DNA from: Lumnitzera littorea
Lineage: Eukaryota > Streptophyta > Magnoliopsida > Myrtales > Combretaceae
Assembly (NCBI GenBank): GCA_024138015.1
Contig: JAMXBB010000010.1
Coordinates: forward strand, 14,020,453-14,084,452
Direction: 5' to 3'
DNA: 64,000 nucleotides
Below, in pieces: positions 24,001 to 35,434 of this stretch (the first letter of the stretch is position 1; each line of letters begins with the position of its first letter). Under the pieces are notes generated by a model. That model worked only from the letters and a program-made list of their open reading frames with translations, did no database searches and had not been told where the DNA came from. The translations under genes were made by a program, and so were the position numbers.

Positions 24001-25430
24001 GTCCCTTTTAAAAAAAAAAAATTCAAGTTTTTAATTTTGAAAACCATTCTTTTTTTTTTTTTTGGAAACTTTTATTAAAAAAAATTAATGTTGATTTTAT
24101 GTTACAGAAGCTTAATACTAACATCGAAAAATCTAAATAAAAAAAAAATTAGAAACATTTGGATTGACAACCAAGGACATAAGATGACATAAGAGTAATA
24201 TAGATAAGTGGAAATTATTTTACAATGAGAAACTTACTAAAAGATGACATAAGAGTGACGAGTTATAGAGAAAGCTCTATCAAGACTATGACCATGAAGA
24301 ACGAGAACGTAAACATTTATAAGATTGATGACTTTGAGATGGGAAATACTTTACAATGAGAATCTAATGGTTAAATCTTTTTTATTTTTTTGATTTTTTT
24401 TTTATATTTTGTTAGTTCCTAACAATACGGTGCATGTGGGGCATTACGATAGAAATCGACTAAGTAAAGAAAATTATCATGAAACTGGTTTTTTATCATA
24501 AAATATCTTTTTAAAATTTCCTTTTAAAAAAAATTTGTTGGAAAGCCTTTAAAAAAATGACAGTTCTGTAATAATCTTTATCGTAGTTAATTTCCATAAT
24601 TACATACCTAAAAAAAAATTTACAAGTTAATATTGAAGTTTTTTTTTTAACGTTAGTACATTATGGTACAGGGAGAATATTAATGATTTTGTGCTTATTA
24701 CTCATGAAATAAAACAAAATCTACAAGACTCGTATATGTTACAAAAGATGGCATATACAATAGATGCGATGCAATAAGGTACACACATGTGCCATGTAAT
24801 GAGGTCGGTCATTAATAAACTATAAGAATAGATTATTATAACCCACAATTAAAGACTACCCTTATATATAAGTGAATCCAAAATAAAATTAAAAAAAAAA
24901 ACAATGAAACTCACTAACACTTATACATAAAGGTAGCAATTTTTAAATTTCTCCCTATTTTGATAAAGAGCGCTGAACCAACCACGAATTTATTAGGCTT
25001 TTCCTATAATTTAAAAAATGACTACCCCTTTTTCAAAAAGAATGATGCGGGAGAGAAGGGTTTACAGGTCTGAAGCTCTATAGCTTTAAGGATTTTTGGA
25101 TAAAAACCTAGTAAGTTACATTAAAGTCTAAGTGGGCTTGCCTATCACCGCTAGGTGGGGGTAAAGACTCCAGCGACTTGAGGGTTATACAATAGCGACC
25201 CATCCTAAGTTCTTAAGGTAGTCCAAGTCCAACCACATCTAAGCATGCAAGTGTTTATTAATAAATAAAACCTCCCAAATCTCCATTATAAGCCCATTGT
25301 GCTAGGTTTTTTTTTCTTAAGGCCTACATCATTAAAAACCAGTTAGTACAACTATAATATAATAAAAGAAAAATAATACAAAAGCCCATCAATTAATTTT
25401 TTAATTTTTACATAGCTAGCCCACCAGACA
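24001..25430. other. Leader region of element C
   Basis: AT-rich, with poly-T and poly-A runs near 24010-24062 and 24380-24410 and a short repeat AAGATGACATAAGAGT at about 24182 and 24241. No domain is recognised. On the minus strand it lies between the primer-binding site and gag, where Ogre elements have a long leader. Confidence 0.45.
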
Positions 25431-25448
25431 TCCCTAATAGAGTCGTTA
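25431..25448 (-). other. tRNA-Arg primer-binding site of element C
   Basis: On the minus strand it reads TAACGACTCTATTAGGGA, against TGGCGACTCCACTGGGGA used by Ogre-type elements: 13 of 18 identical, and all five differences are G-to-A or C-to-T. It lies four bases after the end of the LTR in minus orientation. It fixes both the lineage and strand of element C. Confidence 0.75.
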
Positions 25449-25452
25449 ATTT

Positions 25453-28078
25453 TGTCAAGCTCTATTTCATTTTCCTTAATATAACCCATATTAAGCCTAA
25501 CCCACTTAATATAAATTATTCAACATAAAATTAAGGAAACAATTTTCTTAAAAAAATGTTTTGAAAAAAAAAGTTAAAAAAATTGGAGTCACCGACCAAT
25601 TGAACTAGTAAAAAATGAAATTAAGGTTTTTAGATGAGAAAACCCTAATTTGGCTACTGATTAATGTATTTTCTTAAAAAAATAATTTTTCAAAAAATAA
25701 CTAGAAAAATTAAGTTTGGGGACTAACCTATTAAAACTAAATCATCATGGAAAAATAAAAAAAATTAATTAATGGGCTTTATTTTTATATTTTTTCTAAA
25801 AAAATACTAAAATATGTACAAATATGCAAAAGATGACTAAAGTAATTTTTTTATTATTTTTTATTACGAATTTCTAAGAAAAAGTAAAAAAGTTTTTCCT
25901 TTATTTTTTATACGGTTGCCTCGAAGGTATCTACATACCCGCTAGTCGTGATCAAACCAACGTAGTTCTATTTTATAAAATATTTAGTAGGTGAATTTCT
26001 TTTATTTTTTAAAAAATTAAGCTACATATACATTTATTTACCAATTTATTTATTTTAAGAAAAAACCTAAAAAATCTAATTTCACTAATTATAGAAAACC
26101 ATAATTAACTAAATCTTTTTGAAAAACTCCAATTACGATTTTTTTTATTTATTTACAAATATCACTTCATGTCAAAAGATATCTTTTCTAAAACCTACAT
26201 GTAAGATCTACTGAAATACGATTTAGATACGTATCTTTTCTAAATCTCAATTAGAAGATTCGTATCTTCTTTAAATCTCAACTATAAGATCCGTTAATAT
26301 ACAATTTGGATACGCATCTTCAAACGTATCATTTCTAAATCTCGGCCGTAAGATATGATCTAGATACATATTTTTTTCTAAATCTCAACTATGGGATATG
26401 TTAAGATACGTCTAAATGCAAAATACGTATCTTCTTCGAAAATATGATTCCTATAAAAACACTTATTTTTCAAAAATGCAGTTATATTAATAAAACGCAA
26501 TTTAACTAAGTTTTATTAAAAATTGGGATTATCTAAAAAAAACAAGCATTATGAAAATAACAAAAAAACTTGCACTAAAAAAATAAGTTAGTAAAATAAT
26601 TGAATTAACTAATAAAACAAATAAATAACTAATAATAATAATAATTTTTACCTACGCATTGAGTCACGCGTGATTGTACCGATTGTGTTGTGATCATCAA
26701 GGTATCGTGTTCGTGCTTGTGCATGGCATGTACTCGTGGAGTAGCATATAGCTATTCCTGCAGATTTGGACTTCAAAGTCATGTGATTGTAGCTGTGCTT
26801 AGCAAATTAGGGGACATGCAATTGTGTAAAGTGTTGGTGTGTAGTGGACATCTAGTTAAGCAACGAGTGTTGTGGATTGGCGTATTGTGTCAATTGTTGT
26901 AGACGTTCATACAACTGTGTGCTTCGAAGGGGACGTTGGCTGCTGTATTGTGTTTGTATTGCTGTCAACTGTCGGTAGTGGGGTGTGCAATTGTGTTGGC
27001 AATGCTAATTATGTTTAGGAGATAGGGGCTGTTGCACGGACTTATGCACAAGTGCTTAGGCGAAGGAGTGTTGAGGGCCTATCATGTAGTTTGGAGGGTG
27101 TTTGGTGTGTAGTCTTTGGTCAGGATTGAGCATAGGGATGTTTAGTTGAAAGGGGGGAATGTGGCTTGTGTACGTACAACGTGCAAGTGGATGTGCATGA
27201 GACGTAATTGTGATTTTGGCTGTGTGGAATGTGTCAGGTGATTAGTCGGGGCATAGAATTGTGGCATCATAAAGTGTTTCTGGATGTAGGTTCAAGTGTG
27301 AACATGGCAAGGGGTTTCGATTGAAGGATAGGGGATGTGGAGTTAGACTTCGATTAGGTGTTTGTAGAGTGCGAATGTGAATTGAAATCATAATAGGGAG
27401 CGAATTATGTTTAGGGATTATGTTGTAAATTGTGTAATTAAGAAAAACGTGTTAATCGTCACTTGTTGACTTACTATTTATAAACTCTCAATCGTATCTC
27501 TCGTATTTATAAAGATTTGACCAAACTTTTAAAAACCTTTACTTAATTTAAGCTTTCTATTTTTAGGGTCTGATCTGATCCGATCCAATCTAATTTGATT
27601 TAGCCCAATAATTTATTTAACAAATCCTTAATCTATTTTAGCTCAATATAAATTAGATAAAAAGCTACTTTAAATCAAATTAGGCCAAAATTATTTTAAG
27701 AAAGCCCAATTCTCTAACAACTTAAAATTTATTAAATTAAACACACATCGTTATCTAATAACTCGACGTGATTTAGCTCGATATGATTTAACTCGTCTTA
27801 ACTCGACTCGATACGACTAAACTTGACTCGATACGACTAGACTTGACTCGATATGACTAGACTTGACTTGATTCGATATCTCGATACGACTCGATATGAC
27901 TAAACTCAACTCGATACAACTTGATTTGACTCTCTCTTTTTTATTATTTTATTATTCTTTTCCTTTTTTCTTTTAATTTTCATTATTTATTATTATTATT
28001 ATTATCTTTTTTTATTTTTTATTTCTCAACCTGACTCAACTAAAATAAAACAAAAATGACAAAAATGAGGTGTCTACA
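25453..28078 (-). repeat. Element C 5' LTR (right copy, 2,626 bp)
   Basis: On the minus strand it runs from TGTAGACACC to GCTTGACA. It contains a G/T-rich part (26690-27420 on +), AAATCTCAACT/GATACGTATCTT imperfect repeats (26205-26450), a 20-bp minisatellite (27764-27932) and AT-rich ends. The frame at 26690-26902 is a composition artefact. Confidence 0.85.
27764..27932. repeat. 20-bp minisatellite in the element C LTR
   Basis: Units of CGATACGACTAAACTTGACT type repeat about seven times with C/T and G/A variation. The left part (ACTCGACGTGATTTAGCTCG) is more degenerate. Confidence 0.8.
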
Positions 28079-28083
28079 CTAGA
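28079..28083. repeat. Target-site duplication of element C, right (CTAGA)
   Basis: Exact copy of 15775-15779. Confidence 0.9.
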
Positions 28084-29520
28084 ACATCACTAAAATCTTG
28101 CAAGCAAAAAACTCTAAAACAGATTGCCTCTCCAAGTTCACATCCACAACTATACCACCACCGTAAGAGGCTGATAAGCAGGTCTTCTTCCAATTTGTGC
28201 CACAGTAAACTGTTGATGAGCTCCCTCAATAGACCCTCGAGATCAACCCCACATTTACCATACCATCATAAATGGACCTTATCATTAACTACCTAAAAAC
28301 CAGTGCCTTACCTTAGGAGAAGACCGATGTTAAAAGGCTTGCCTACAGTGTAGCCAACTATACTAGTATAGATGATGTCCTCAATCGATATAGTCATAGC
28401 TTACCCCTTCTTCATTTTTTGAACAACGAAGAAGGCCTCTACGCCGTAAAAGAGCTACATGTAAGCATTTACAGCAACCATATCTAAGCCCAAGCCTTAT
28501 ATGTCCAAGCTCTCCACCTTAGGTACTACTAGCCAACCATAAAAGAGGACACATAAACCTTGGTACGACAATATCACATCTGCTAAAAGCACATGCCCAT
28601 CAATCTTATACCCAATTCAGAGCTTTACCCCATGACTAGCCTATGGCCCTTCACACAATGGGGACTCAAGGTTCTTAGACCTCTCCCGGGAGCATCCAAA
28701 AGGCATTAATTCATTTTATTGGTCATATACTACTTTGCCAAATGGTGGAAGCACAAGCAATTGCCAGCATCACCTTAAGAGCAACAAAAGGTTTCGTCCT
28801 AACAAGCATCATCTTTAGATTTAGGGTCCCATATGCCTTCATCACAAACAACAGCAAACAATTTGATAGTATGCAATTTTAGGATTTTGCAACAAGCACT
28901 ACATCCAGCCCCATTACACTTCTGTTGCCCACCCCCAAACTAATGAGCAAGTAGAGGCCATCAATAAGATAATCCTTGAAAGCTTAAAGAAAAGGGTAGA
29001 GCGAGTAGGTAGCCAGTAAGTGGATCAGCTCCCCATACTTCTTTAGGGGAACAAAACCACACATAAGACAACTATGGGCAAAGCTTCTTTTTGCCTCGCA
29101 TTCGACTTAAAAGCAATATTGCCCATAGAATCGGAGCTCTCAATGAGCAAGACCTAAAACTTCGATACCTGTGTCAATAAGGTGGCCCTTCAAGCAAGCC
29201 TGGATATGATTGATGAAGTAAGAGATGTTGTTCAGGCCTAAGTGGCTACATACTAACAACGGGTGGCTAAATGCTACAATAGGAAGGTTAGTCATAAGGC
29301 CTTCCAACTTGGAGACCTAATATGCCAAAAGCTCAAAGCCACCGGATCTCGAGAAGGATAATGTACATTGTCCCCTAATTGGGAAGACCTTATGCGAGTT
29401 AAAGAGGATGTAGGCAATGGTGCCTCTAGGTTAGAAACCTTAGATGGGCAGCCCATTCTCAGAACATAGAACACAAACAACCTCAACGCCTATTTCATGC
29501 AACATGTATAGGAACTCCTA
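28084..29520 (+). pseudogene. Element D integrase, decayed
   Basis: After the tail of the second RNase H, the integrase is readable to its end. HSLPLLHFLNNEEGLYAVKE leads to the zinc-binding HVSIYSNH, then ALYVQALHLRYY and HIC-x-KHM, where the first Cys of the CxxC is Tyr. The core WPFTQWGLKVLRPLPG has Lys where the first catalytic Asp belongs. AHPQTNEQVEAINKIILESL keeps the catalytic Glu. The C-terminal part has NGWLNATIGRLV, ISRRIMYIVP and LETLDGQPILRT. Numerous stops are present. The end lies near 29490-29520. The CRM-like complex begins about 145 bp further on. Confidence 0.75.
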
Positions 29521-29658
29521 TGTACTTTGTATAATTCAGAAAAAGAAATGGAAAGCAACTCTTAAATTTGTCTTACCCTATTGTTTACTGTAGTATTTTA
29601 GCTTAATTATCATTAGGCCCCACCCTTCATCTATCGATAAGAGTAAACACATTAGACT
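29521..29658 (+). other. Element D non-coding, downstream of integrase
   Basis: About 140 bp between the end of integrase and the CRM-like insertion. No feature is seen. It continues at 40778. Confidence 0.5.
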
Positions 29659-29663
29659 AAGTT
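29659..29663. repeat. Target-site duplication of the CRM-like complex, left (AAGTT)
   Basis: AAGTT before TGATAGG, repeated exactly at 40773-40777 after the CA end of the outermost 3' LTR. Confidence 0.82.
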
Positions 29664-29991
29664 TGATAGGGATCACGAACCAATCATATGCTCCCAAACT
29701 TATGGGCTTGCCTAGTTAGCTTGTGAGTTATCTGAGGTGAGCTGAGCATTAAAGAGCAATGCATTTCTTAATCTAACTTGCTGAGCTACTTCGCTCTCTA
29801 CATCATTCAAGAAGCTACCAAGGTGATCAGCTGACATGCTGAACCGATGCCTCTGTAATACACACTAGGCCAAGCATTAAGTTAAGAAGCAACTAACCCC
29901 GCCAATACTAAGGCCAAGTTGACACTTGTTAGGAGTTAATCACCCAAGGCCAACCTTAAAAAATGAGTTGCTTTAGAATCAACCCCAGCCC
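29664..29991 (+). repeat. Outer (B-type) 5' LTR fragment
   Basis: The 328 bp match the first part of LTR B3 (39832-40165) along the whole length: TGATAGG(G/A)ATCA(C/T)GAACCAATCAT, GCAATGCATTTCTTA, and AATACACAC(T/C)AGGC. Similarity to B3 falls off after about 29991, where similarity to LTR A3 starts. Confidence 0.72.
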
Positions 29992-30837
29992 TAATGGGAA
30001 TTAGGCTACTAGACCATTGACTCGTAACCAAGCCCAAGGACTAGAAGTCAACAAGACGAATCCTCATGTTCCAATCGACCCCTACCGAAGCCAAGTACTT
30101 CCTTTCCGAGTCACCCTTCATGCCAAACCGAATGACTGTCTATCTTTTTGTAGTGCGTCGAATTGAAGAGTTCTCACTCATGCCCTAGCCATCTAATGAC
30201 TCAACATCTTTCTTGCTAAGAAGCCAAGATAGAGAGACTCTAGGTCGACTAAGCCACCCTTGCTTGGATAAGTAAGCTATCCATACTTTTTATCCGCATC
30301 TTCTAACAGCTTCGCTAATGTAGCATTGCCACGTGTACAGTATCATGTATAGAATCTATTGTACCAATGATTATTGTTCCTTGTATATTCATTTTTACCA
30401 TTTGTATCTTATACATTACTTCGTTAGAGAATACTCTTTTTGTCTTTTCCCTTTTTAGGCAAGTTGCCCTAACTTATGGGTATAAATACCCTTATACTTA
30501 AAGCTAGAAAGAGAACATGATCAATGCACTTTGAGTATTTCTTCCTTGCGTAAACATTGCTTATTTACTCTCGGTATTACTTTTATCCTAACCCTTGAGC
30601 AAGGCTAGGCGGCGAGTAACCTTACCAAACCGATTCGTATGTCATAACAAATTGTGTCATAAATCCTCGGAAGTTTCATTATTGCGTCATATCCTCTGGA
30701 GCTGTACGTGGGTTTTGCTTACTTCTTCATTCGTTATTCATTCCTTTCGTACTTTCCCATTAACCCTTTTAAGCTTTTTGCAAACTCGGACCTATCCAGT
30801 GATTGGCCTTGTTTGTTCTTGGTCACGGTTTGCATCA
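29992..30837 (+). repeat. Element A 5' LTR
   Basis: The 846 bp correspond to 35435-36282 (848 bp) across their length. The first bases read TAATGGGAATTA here and TGATAGGAATTA in the 3' copy. It ends CATCA before the primer site. In the alternative reading, 29664-30837 is one long LTR and the 3' copy has a deletion of about 327 bp between short similar words. Confidence 0.75.
30481..30488 (+). promoter_or_regulatory. Putative TATA box, element A 5' LTR
   Basis: TATAAATA within GGGTATAAATACCC, conserved at 35926-35933 in the 3' LTR. It is the likely start region for the genomic transcript, from motif only. Confidence 0.5.
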
Positions 30838-30840
30838 TCT

Positions 30841-30852
30841 TGATATTAAAGC
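30841..30852 (+). other. tRNA-iMet primer-binding site of element A
   Basis: TGATATTAAAGC against the usual TGGTATCAGAGC: nine of twelve identical and all three differences are G-to-A or C-to-T. It lies three bases after the LTR end CA, the usual spacing. Confidence 0.72.
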
Positions 30853-31007
30853 GGAGGTTTTGTTTGAGTTGTAGTTGGTTTTTGAAGTTCTGTTATACTT
30901 TGTTCTACGTATGTAAAACAAAGCAAGTTATTGTGTTCATTTGAGTGTTGTGTTGTTTATTGTTAATTTCCTGAAGTGTTTGTGTAAACTTTGAATCTGT
31001 AGAGAAA

Positions 31008-32076
31008 ATGACATACTTAAGTATGAATGTTGGTATGGGAGATGACAATAGTGGAGTTGTCCACCATAGACGAGAGTCTCAAGGAACCTCGAGAAGCACT
31101 TACGAGAGACTTGATAAGGTAGTTAACCTCTAAGTAGATCTGACCCGAGCTATTTATGCGCTAGCTTGCCGACCCATTGAGTTAGTACAAAATACCCTAC
31201 AAGCTGCTTAACCTGTTAGAGTTCAAAACCTCGTTTGACTAGTTCAAGGTGGAGGAGTAAGTGAACAAGTAAGGTGAAGGATAGACTCAAGAGAGCTTGA
31301 TAAAGAGGACGAGGAAGAGTATTTCGAAGAAGAGCGTGTACAAGCTCTTAGAGCATCTAACCATATGAAGCTTCAAATTCCAAGCTTTAACAAATTTGGG
31401 AATGCTGATGAATATTTGGAGTGGGAAGAGAAGGTGGAGCAGGCTTTTTATTATTATCATTACTGGGATTACGAGAAAGTGAAAATTGTTGCTGTTAAAT
31501 TCTTTAGATATGCCGCCATGAGGAGACAAGAGGGCTATTGAAAGATTAATACTTGGCCTAAGATGAAGAGAATACTCATAAAAAAATTTATGCCGAAAAC
31601 CTATCTTCAAGATACTTTCACTCGACTTCAGGAGCTAAGACAAGAAGGTCGGATTGTTAACATGTATGTTCAAGAATTTCATATACTTACGATTCATTGT
31701 GAAGTGGAGGAACCACTAGCCCAAACAGTTTCATGATTCATTATTGGGTGTTTGAGACATTGTGGAGCTCCAACGATTTGACACAATGGATGAAGCTGTT
31801 AGGATATTCCAACGAGTAAAAAGGCAAAGGAGGAGCTGACTAACAGCCAAGATGTCAACTAGCTGACCTGGATAGGTAAGTCATTGAGTTCAATCAAATA
31901 CCAAGTTGAGTCGAAAGATTGATGTCCAAGTCGAGTAGAAAGGTTGACCTAATGGTGAAGTGCCAACCCAAAGTTATGAGAAGGGGCAAGGGTCTAGTAA
32001 GAAGACAAACTAGATCAAGTGCTTCAAGTGTCAAGGGTTCGAACATATGACTGCTTAGTGCCTGAACCGTAGGACA
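31008..32076 (+). pseudogene. Element A gag, decayed
   Basis: A possible start ATG lies at 31008. A gag domain is recognisable at about 31360-31800: MKLQIPSFNKFG, then DEYLEWEEKVEQAFYYYHY and VKIVAVKF. The nucleocapsid zinc knuckle at 32020-32061 reads CFKCQGFEHMTA-stop-C, so all four C-C-H-C ligands remain but a TAG has replaced the Gln codon just before the last Cys. Stops near 31132, 31210 and 31540 break the rest. The product would be the capsid and nucleocapsid of a Ty3/gypsy particle. Confidence 0.75.
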
Positions 32077-33000
32077 ATGGTCATCAAAGGAGACGTCCTA
32101 AAGCTAGAAGTAAACAATACAGATGAGAAACCCGAAGAGGAGGATGTCCCTGCTAAGAAGGAACTGATTGAGGAAGATGTGTTTGTTGAGGGCTTGGATA
32201 AGTTATTCATGATTGTTCGACGCACTATGAATATGGAACCCTCACAAGAGGAGGAGAAAAGAAAGAATTTGTTCCATACCACTTATAAGGTGAATGATCA
32301 GGTGTGCACCCTCATCGTAGATAGTGGAAGCTACACTAATGTAGCACCAGTCGATCTTATTTCAAAACTGAAGTTACCGACTATTGCACATCCGAAGCCA
32401 TACAAATTGCACTGATTGAGTGAGAAAGGAGCATTAAATGTTACTCGATAAATAATACTACTGATCACTATAGGGAATTGTTCAAACCAGATTCTTTATA
32501 ACATATTGCCCATATGTGCCTCCTACATATTGCTATGAAAACTGTAGTTGTTTGATAGTAGAGTTATCCACGACAGTTACAGGAACAGATATTTTCGAGA
32601 AGGATGACTGGAAGATTACGATGAATCTGATGCCACTTTGAGAAGTTAATAAGTTATAAACAAAACTTGCTTGTGGATCGAAGATGGCTTTAGTGATTAG
32701 TAGAGCTGAGCTTCGAGAGGTGATCAATGGTAACGAGTCAACCCTCATATTGGTCAAACGATTATTAGAAATGAAGGAGCGAGGTAAACTTCTCTAGGAG
32801 ATCAAAGAGTTGCTGGACAAGTATGCTGACTAGTTCCTAGAACAATTACCTGAGGGGTTACCCCTCAACTCGAGGCATAGAGTATTGCATTGACTTAGTA
32901 CTTGGCACCGCACTGCTGAATAAGCCTGTCTATCAGATGAATCCCGAATAGGCTACTGAGTTTCAACGACAAGTTAATGAGTTGCTAGAGAAAGGATATG
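32077..33000 (+). pseudogene. Element A protease and RT N-terminal region, decayed
   Basis: The 112-codon open stretch at 32077-32415 covers an acidic linker and the start of the aspartic protease. The active site VDSGSYTNVA (DSG at 32320-32328) is intact, followed by LISKLKLP and KPYKLH. A stop at 32413 and later stops (near 32450, 32640 and 32796) interrupt the remainder. The linker to RT follows, ending near NEYATEFQRQVNELLEKGY-like text with a stop for Gln. Confidence 0.7.
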
Positions 33001-33760
33001 TGAAGGAAAGGCTCATCCCTTGTGCTGTACCAACCCTTCTAGTGCTGAAGAAGGATGGAACCTGACAAATGTATGTAGACAGCCGCACTGTGAACAAGAT
33101 TACTATCAAGTATAGGTATCCTATCCTGAGGTTGGAAGATATGCTAGATGAATTGTGTGGAGCCAAGATTTTCAACAAGATTAATCTTAAGTCTGGCTAC
33201 CATCAAATTTGCATGAGGCCGGGAGATAAATGGAAGGCTGCATTCAAAACACGGCATGGACTCTATGAATGGAGGTCATGCCATTTAGCCTGTTGAATGC
33301 TCCGAGCACTTTCATGTGATTGATGAACTACGTATTAAGACATCTGATTGGAAAGTGTGTCGTGGTGTACTTTGATGACATATTGGTCTACAGTACTAAC
33401 ATGCCGACTCACTGTAAACATTTCCGAAAAGTATTAGATATCGTCCATACCGAGAGACTATTTGGTAATCTCAAAAAGTATTGCTTTTACCAGGAGAAAG
33501 TGGTATTCTTAGGCTACATAGTCAGTGGAGGAGGCTTACGAGTAGATGATGAGAAGATCTAAGCAATTGTAGAGTGGCCGACCCCTACTACTTGTGCCAA
33601 CGTAAGAAGTTTCCATGGACTGGCTTCGTTCTATAAACGATTCATCAAGAATTTCAGCACCATCACCACACCACTTACTAAGCTAACAAAGAAAAACACC
33701 GACTTTTGATGGGGAGAAAAGGAGGAGAAGAGATTTGTTGAGATAAAAGAGAAGTTGACC
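33001..33760 (+). pseudogene. Element A reverse transcriptase, decayed
   Basis: It reads MYVDSRTVNKITIKYRYPIL, LEDMLDELCGAKIFNKINLK, SGYHQICMRPGD and KAAFKTRHGLYEW. A one-base loss near 33272 shifts the frame. In the next frame VMPFSLLNAPSTFM continues into VVVYFDDILVYS with YFDD intact (33368-33379), then the thumb with VVFLGYIVSGGGLRVDD and VRSFHGLASFYKRFIKNF. A few stops are present (33309, 33559, 33706). Spelling is CRM-like, unlike the Tat RT of element D. Confidence 0.8.
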
Positions 33761-34140
33761 TCTACCCTGGTATTCGTTCTACCTGACTTTAAAAGAATAT
33801 TTGAGTTGGAATGTGACACGTCAGGCATTGGAATAGGTGCTATCCTAATGCAGGAAGGCCAACCCATTGCCTTCCACAGTAAAAAGCTTAGAAGACCGCA
33901 ATTGAACTACTCCGTATATGACAAAGAACTCTTGATGCTAATCCAAGCACTACAAGTATGGTAGCATTGTCTACTATTAAGAGAGTTTATCATCTACACC
34001 AACCATAAATCTCTAAGGCACCTCCGAAGTCAGATAAAGTTGTCAAAGCAGCAGGTAAGATGGGTTGAATTCCTTGAAGGATTCTATTTTGTAATTAAAT
34101 ACAAGCAAGAAAAGAGCAACGTAATTGTAGATGATCTTTG
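33755..34140 (+). pseudogene. Element A RNase H, decayed
   Basis: The frame reads LVFVLPDFKRIFELECDTSG, IGIGAILMQEGQPIAFHSKK and LNYSVYDKELLMLIQALQVW. It then meets a stop at 33962 and continues through HCLLLREFIIYTNHKSLRHL and WVEFLEGFYFVIKYKQEKSN. Asp in ECDTSG and Glu in DKELL, two metal-binding positions, are present. In YTNHKSL the usual Asp of TDHxSL is Asn. Confidence 0.75.
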
Positions 34141-35434
34141 AAGGAGACATGCACTTTTAACCGAACTATAGGCCAAGCCATTTAAGTTTGTAAGTATCAA
34201 AGAGCAATATTCTAAGGATCCACACTTTGGACACATAATCATACGATGTGCTGATGGAAGGATAGTGGATAAGTATCATGTGGTGGATGGTTACTTGTTT
34301 TGAGGTAGAAAATTATGCGTGACAACTTGTTCACTTCAAGAACTATTGATCAGGGAAGCCCATAGTAGGGGACTCTCCGGACATTTTAGAGAAAGAAGGA
34401 CGTTCGAACTATTGAATGGTCACTTCTACTGGTCAAGAATGAGGAGAGATGTGCCTCGAATTGTCGAAAGCCGTGTTGTGTGCAAGAAGGCTAAGTGCCA
34501 AGCCGAGCAAGGGCAAGTAATGCCTTTACCATTTCCGATGAAACTATAGACTGAATTGAGCATGGACTTTGTTTTCGAACTACCTGAGGCAAAGATTCTA
34601 CAATGGTCGTCCTAGATCGGTTTAACAAGACAGTACACTTTATGCCTTGCTAAAAAACTAATGATACTTCAGCTATTGCTTCCCTTTTCTTGTAGGAGAT
34701 TGTACGATTATACGGCGTGCCAAGAAGTGTAGTCTCTGATAGGGATCTAAAGTTCTTGAGCTACTTCTAGAGGACCTTATGGCATCAGATGGGGACCAAA
34801 CTACCATTCAGCACTTCCTATCACCCCAAATTGACGGCCAAATAGAGGTGGTTAATCGTACTTTGGGATCACTGCTTCGAGCTATAATGGGAAAGAACTT
34901 GGCTGATTGGAATGCCTACTTGCTAGTAGTCGAGTTTGCCTACAACCAGACGGTACATGACACCACTAAGCAGACTCCCTTTGAAGTGGTCTATGGTTTC
35001 AATCTCGAGTTACCTCTCGATCACACCCCTATACCTGAACCCGCGCAATAGGACCCTAACGCGAAGGCTAGAGCACAATCCCTTTAGCACATTTATGACA
35101 AAGTCACTCGGCACATCAACCAAGTAGCTAGAAGAATACAAGAGAAGACAAAGGGTAGGATGACTAAACAATTCCAGCTAGGAGACTTAGTATGACTGTA
35201 CCTCAGCAAGGAACGATTCCCGAACAAAAGGAGGAGCAAATTATTCGTAAGAGCTGAAGGACTTTTCAAAATCTTCTAGAAGATTAATGACAACGCTTAC
35301 AGATTGGAGTTGCTGGAGCATTATAGGGTTTCTAACGCTTTCAACATTGCCAACGTCAGTCCATATCACCTTGATGGAGAACTGAATGAAGACCATTCAA
35401 ATTTGATCCTAAATCCAAAACAACTCGAAGGGAA
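34141..35434 (+). pseudogene. Element A integrase, decayed, frame running into the 3' LTR
   Basis: The HHCC region reads IREAHSRGLSGHF, HFYWSRMRRDV and SRVVCKKAKC; the first Cys of CxxC has become Arg. MDFVFELPE carries the first Asp. VVSDRDLKFL, with the second Asp, lies in another frame. GQIEVVNRTLGSLLRAI holds the Glu. The C-terminal part has DTTKQTPFEVVYGFN, ERFPNKRRSKLFV, INDNAYRLELLEHYRVSNAF and SPYHLDGEL. The frame NPKQLEGNDRN runs through the polypurine tract into the LTR. Frameshifts and stops near 34530, 34620 and 35048 destroy function. Confidence 0.75.
35427..35434 (+). other. Polypurine tract of element A
   Basis: GAAGGGAA directly before TGATAGG. The matching site in B is GAAGGGGA (39824-39831). 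It primes plus-strand DNA synthesis in this element class. Confidence 0.6.

Larger units (their letters stand above)
15780..28078 (-). mobile_element. Element C: Ogre-like Tat retrotransposon, minus strand, apparently lacking pol
   Basis: Termini TGTCAAGC and TGTCTACA and a perfect 5-bp duplication (CTAGA) bound a 12.3 kb insertion. On the minus strand it begins TGTAGACACC, a known Ogre-type LTR start. An 18-nt site complementary to tRNA-Arg follows the LTR, then a gag remnant. No protease, RT or integrase was found between 15780 and 25452 apart from nested LTRs G and F. The left LTR is only partial. It may be a gag-only (TR-GAG-like) derivative or an element that lost pol by deletion. Confidence 0.82.

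Noticed and set aside
16200..28100. Interspersed short direct repeats considered as a CRISPR-like array
   Set aside because: Units are contiguous or irregular with no unique spacers of constant length, and the host is a plant. They are minisatellites in LTR sequence.
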